The position numbers and the translations under genes are program-made. The notes below the pieces were generated by a model. That model saw nothing but the letters and a program-made list of their open reading frames with translations. It was not told where the DNA came from and searched no databases. A stretch of 14,667 bases of DNA from Planctomycetota bacterium (GTDB taxonomy: Bacteria > Planctomycetota > Phycisphaerae > WQYP01), in the NCBI GenBank assembly GCA_021799715.1, contig JAJYZY010000060.1:1-14667 (forward strand). The letters run 5' to 3'. Below, in pieces: positions 12,728 through 14,667 of the stretch. Each line of letters begins with the position of its first letter. Position 1 is the first letter of the stretch.

Positions 12728-13429
12728 CTAATCAGGCGGGGCGTAAAAACGGTAACCGACACCCGTTTCCGTGTGAATGTATTTAGGCTGCGACTGGTCC
12801 GGCTCCAGCTGTTTGCGAAGCTGGTTCATATACACACGCACATAATGCGTTTCAAATCCATAGCCCGCCCCCCACGTCTCCTTCAAAAGTTGCTTATGGG
12901 TCATAACCTTTCCGGCATTTCGCAGCAGCACGAAAAGCAATCGAAACTCATGCGGAGTTAAATGCACAACTCGGCCGGTCACGGTGACTTCCCTTGAATC
13001 CAGGTTCATGCTGATGTCCCCTGCGGTCAGAACGCCGCGATCAGGTGCATTGGAATTGGCGGCCCGGCGCAAGACCACGCGCAAGCGGGCCAATAGTTCG
13101 CCCACGCCGAAGGGTTTGGTGAGATAATCATCCGCACCGGAATCCAGCGCATCGATTTTTCCACGCTCCTGTCCCCGCGCAGAGACAATGATAATGGGCT
13201 GTTGCGAAATCCGCCGAATATCCCTCAGCAGCGACAGTCCATCACGATCCGGCAGGCCCAGATCAAGAATAACGGCATCCGGCGAATCCTGGCCGAATAA
13301 GCGCATCCCCTCCGCCGCCGTGGCCGCTTCCATAATACGGTACCCCTGCCCTTCCAATGAAATGCGCAGGAACCGCTGAATCGCCGGATCATCTTCAATG
13401 ACCAGAATCAATGCACCAGAGGTAACCAT
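12728..13429 (-). CDS. kdpE: KdpE-like response regulator (OmpR family)
   Basis: A 233-residue regulator. Receiver domain (about 6-120): acidic pocket E12-D13-D14, phosphorylation site D56 in VILDLGLPDRDG, switch residue S83 in IIIVSARG, and K105 in LTKPFG. OmpR-type winged helix (about 134-231): VVHLTPHEFRLLFVLLRNAG, HKQLLKETWGAGY, THYVRVYMNQLRKQLE and TETGVGYRF. The ETHYVRVYMNQLR and TETGVGYRF segments are typical of KdpE, which activates the high-affinity K+ ATPase genes kdpFABC. The ATG at 13429 (AGG 4-5 bases upstream) is chosen; the upstream TTG at 13465 gives 12 extra residues with no family match. kdpD lies upstream on the same strand; kdpFABC is not in the window. Confidence 0.9.
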   Translation of the reverse strand: MVTSGALILVIEDDPAIQRFLRISLEGQGYRIMEAATAAEGMRLFGQDSPDAVILDLGLPDRDGLSLLRDIRRISQQPIIIVSARGQERGKIDALDSGADDYLTKPFGVGELLARLRVVLRRAANSNAPDRGVLTAGDISMNLDSREVTVTGRVVHLTPHEFRLLFVLLRNAGKVMTHKQLLKETWGAGYGFETHYVRVYMNQLRKQLEPDQSQPKYIHTETGVGYRFYAPPD

Positions 13430-13502
13430 AAAACCTATCACACTGCCCGAACATCGTTTCGTCAACCAGGTAATTCATCCGGCCAAATCATGAACACCCG
13501 GC

Positions 13503-13529
13503 GGCTGTTGAACACATTCATCAACAGCC
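13503..13529 (-). repeat. stem-loop between kdpD and kdpE
   Basis: GGCTGTTGA (13503-13511) and TCAACAGCC (13521-13529) form a perfect 9-base stem with a 9-base loop, inside the 142-base gap between the two genes. No T-run follows on the minus strand, so it is not an intrinsic terminator; processing or attenuation are possible. Confidence 0.5.
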
Positions 13530-13571
13530 CGCGACGTTCAACCGCCGGTGCGAGAATAGGGGCATTCAACA

Positions 13572-14667
13572 TCACGCGCTATCCGCGGTGGGAATTGTTA
13601 TCTGGAATTCAGCACCGCCGCCGTCGCGGTTGCGGGCGGTGATGGTGCCGTGGTGGAGTTGGACGATGGCCTTGCAGATGGCCAGGCCAAGACCCAGACC
13701 GGGGCGGCGCGGGGAAGTTGATCCGCGGAAAAATTTTTCAAATACCCGTTGCGTGTCATGAACCGGCAGGCCGGGGCCGCGGTCCATAATGCGAATAAGA
13801 ATTGAATCAGCGCGCGCTACAGCGTTGATTTCAATGGGTGTTTGAGCTGGAGCGTGCTCAAGGGCATTTTCAATGATGTTGGAGAGGACTTGTTCGATCA
13901 GCACCGGATCACCCCGAACCGTCGGCAGCGATTCGGGAATAAGAACTTGCAATTCACGGTGCTGGGCGTTTTTCCTCCATCGGGCCGCCGCGGAGATGAT
14001 CACCTCCCGCAAATCGAGAGAATCTTTCTCAATGACGAGATTACCGGATTCAAGGCGGGTCATTTCCAGAAGCTTGCCGATGAGGTCTTCCATGCGCTGC
14101 GCTTCCTGGCAAATCGTGGCCAGCAATTCATCGCGGGTTGCCGGTGCCATGGATGCTCCGGCCTGAAGAATGCTGCCGGCCGAGCCGGTAATGGCGGCCA
14201 GCGGAGTGCGCAGGTCATGGGAAACGGCGGATAAAAGGGTATTGCGGAGCACTTCAAGTTCGGCGCGTTCCCAGGCACGGTGCGATTCTTCGGAGAGCAT
14301 CATACGTTCCAGTGCCACGGCAATTTGCGCGGTGAAGGCTTCAAGCGTGCGTAATTCATCCGGATGGGTAAATTGCCCGGCGCGCGACGGAATAACACAC
14401 AACGCGCCAAGTGTGGATTTCACGCCTTTAAGCGGAAGATAAATAGCTTTAGCAGAGGGCAGGGTAGACGTTCCGACGCCGGCTTTTTCCCCATGGCGGA
14501 TGACCCAATCCGCCACGCCGCGCTCTTTGTCATCGAGCGTTAATCCCGGCGAACCATGGGTTAATGCGGGCGATTCTGAGGCAGTGGAGAGAAGCACTCC
14601 AGCCGGGGATGCGAAAAATTCGGTGATATGGGCAATGGAAACATCAAGCAGGGCGTTACGATCCGGA
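13572..14667 (-). CDS. kdpD: KdpD-like sensor histidine kinase, C-terminal part (5' end outside window)
   Basis: About 365 codons, open at the right edge; the frame continues upstream of the GTG at 14597 without a stop. From the edge: a GAF-like sensor domain (RNALLDVSIAHITEFFAS ... IYLPLKGVKSTLGALCVIPSR) of the KdpD kind. The kinase core follows, with the H-box SAVSHDLRTPLAAITG, N-box NIIENALEHAPA, G1 box DRGPGLP, F-box VFEKFFRG and G2 box GLGLGLAICKAIVQLHHGTI. All catalytic residues are present, so the kinase should be active. In KdpD an N-terminal USP/KdpD domain and four membrane helices precede the GAF domain; these would lie beyond 14667. It would phosphorylate the KdpE encoded next, in response to K+ limitation or osmotic stress. 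Confidence 0.9.
   Translation of the reverse strand, partial: PDRNALLDVSIAHITEFFASPAGVLLSTASESPALTHGSPGLTLDDKERGVADWVIRHGEKAGVGTSTLPSAKAIYLPLKGVKSTLGALCVIPSRAGQFTHPDELRTLEAFTAQIAVALERMMLSEESHRAWERAELEVLRNTLLSAVSHDLRTPLAAITGSAGSILQAGASMAPATRDELLATICQEAQRMEDLIGKLLEMTRLESGNLVIEKDSLDLREVIISAAARWRKNAQHRELQVLIPESLPTVRGDPVLIEQVLSNIIENALEHAPAQTPIEINAVARADSILIRIMDRGPGLPVHDTQRVFEKFFRGSTSPRRPGLGLGLAICKAIVQLHHGTITARNRDGGGAEFQITIPTADSA

Overview
The window looks like chromosomal DNA of a Gram-negative-type bacterium: it encodes a lipoprotein with a lipobox, a periplasm-directed precursor peptide and an F1 epsilon subunit. The style of the ECF sigma/zinc-finger anti-sigma pair, the amidase and the double zinc-ribbon protein makes me think of Planctomycetota (Phycisphaerae-like). 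That placement is inference from protein flavour only; no rRNA or marker gene is present to settle it. I see no tRNA, rRNA, CRISPR array, insertion sequence or prophage.

Layout. 1-261 (-): start of a major-facilitator transporter that runs off the left edge. 396-2704 (-): bufferin cassette in the order bufA (Cys-rich precursor), bufB (MNIO/DUF692 maturase), bufC (HvfC/BufC partner), with a strong stem-loop plus T-run between bufA and bufB. 2705-3230: a 526-base gene-free stretch with an ECF-type promoter candidate in front of bufA and two related hairpins. 3231-4079 (-): anti-sigma zinc-finger protein and ECF sigma factor, the likely regulators of the cassette. 4616-5330 (+): HEPN protein whose C-terminus is knocked out of frame by an apparent one-base loss, followed by a 90-residue BolA-like-looking partner. 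5492-5809 (-): double zinc-ribbon protein. 5955-6359 (+): atpC, separated from any other ATP synthase gene. 6417-8291 (-): GT39-like membrane glycosyltransferase. 8456-9595 (-): class V aminotransferase with a clear promoter and a textbook terminator. 9875-11442 (+): compact envelope operon of SYLF lipoprotein, Amidase_2 and DUF202 membrane protein. 11495-12541 (-): FTR1-type iron permease behind a near-consensus Fur box. 12728-14667 (-): kdpE and the C-terminal part of kdpD, whose 5' end lies beyond the right edge.

How the genes work together. The most distinctive system is the bufferin locus. The ECF sigma factor and its zinc-finger partner probably sense a metal or redox signal and switch on bufA. 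BufB and BufC would then modify Cys residues in the BufA core, giving a periplasmic metal (probably copper) buffer. The Fur-type site before the FTR1 permease and the KdpDE pair add iron and potassium control nearby, but nothing shows that these are co-regulated with the bufferin genes. The HEPN/small-protein pair is the least understood element and may be decaying.
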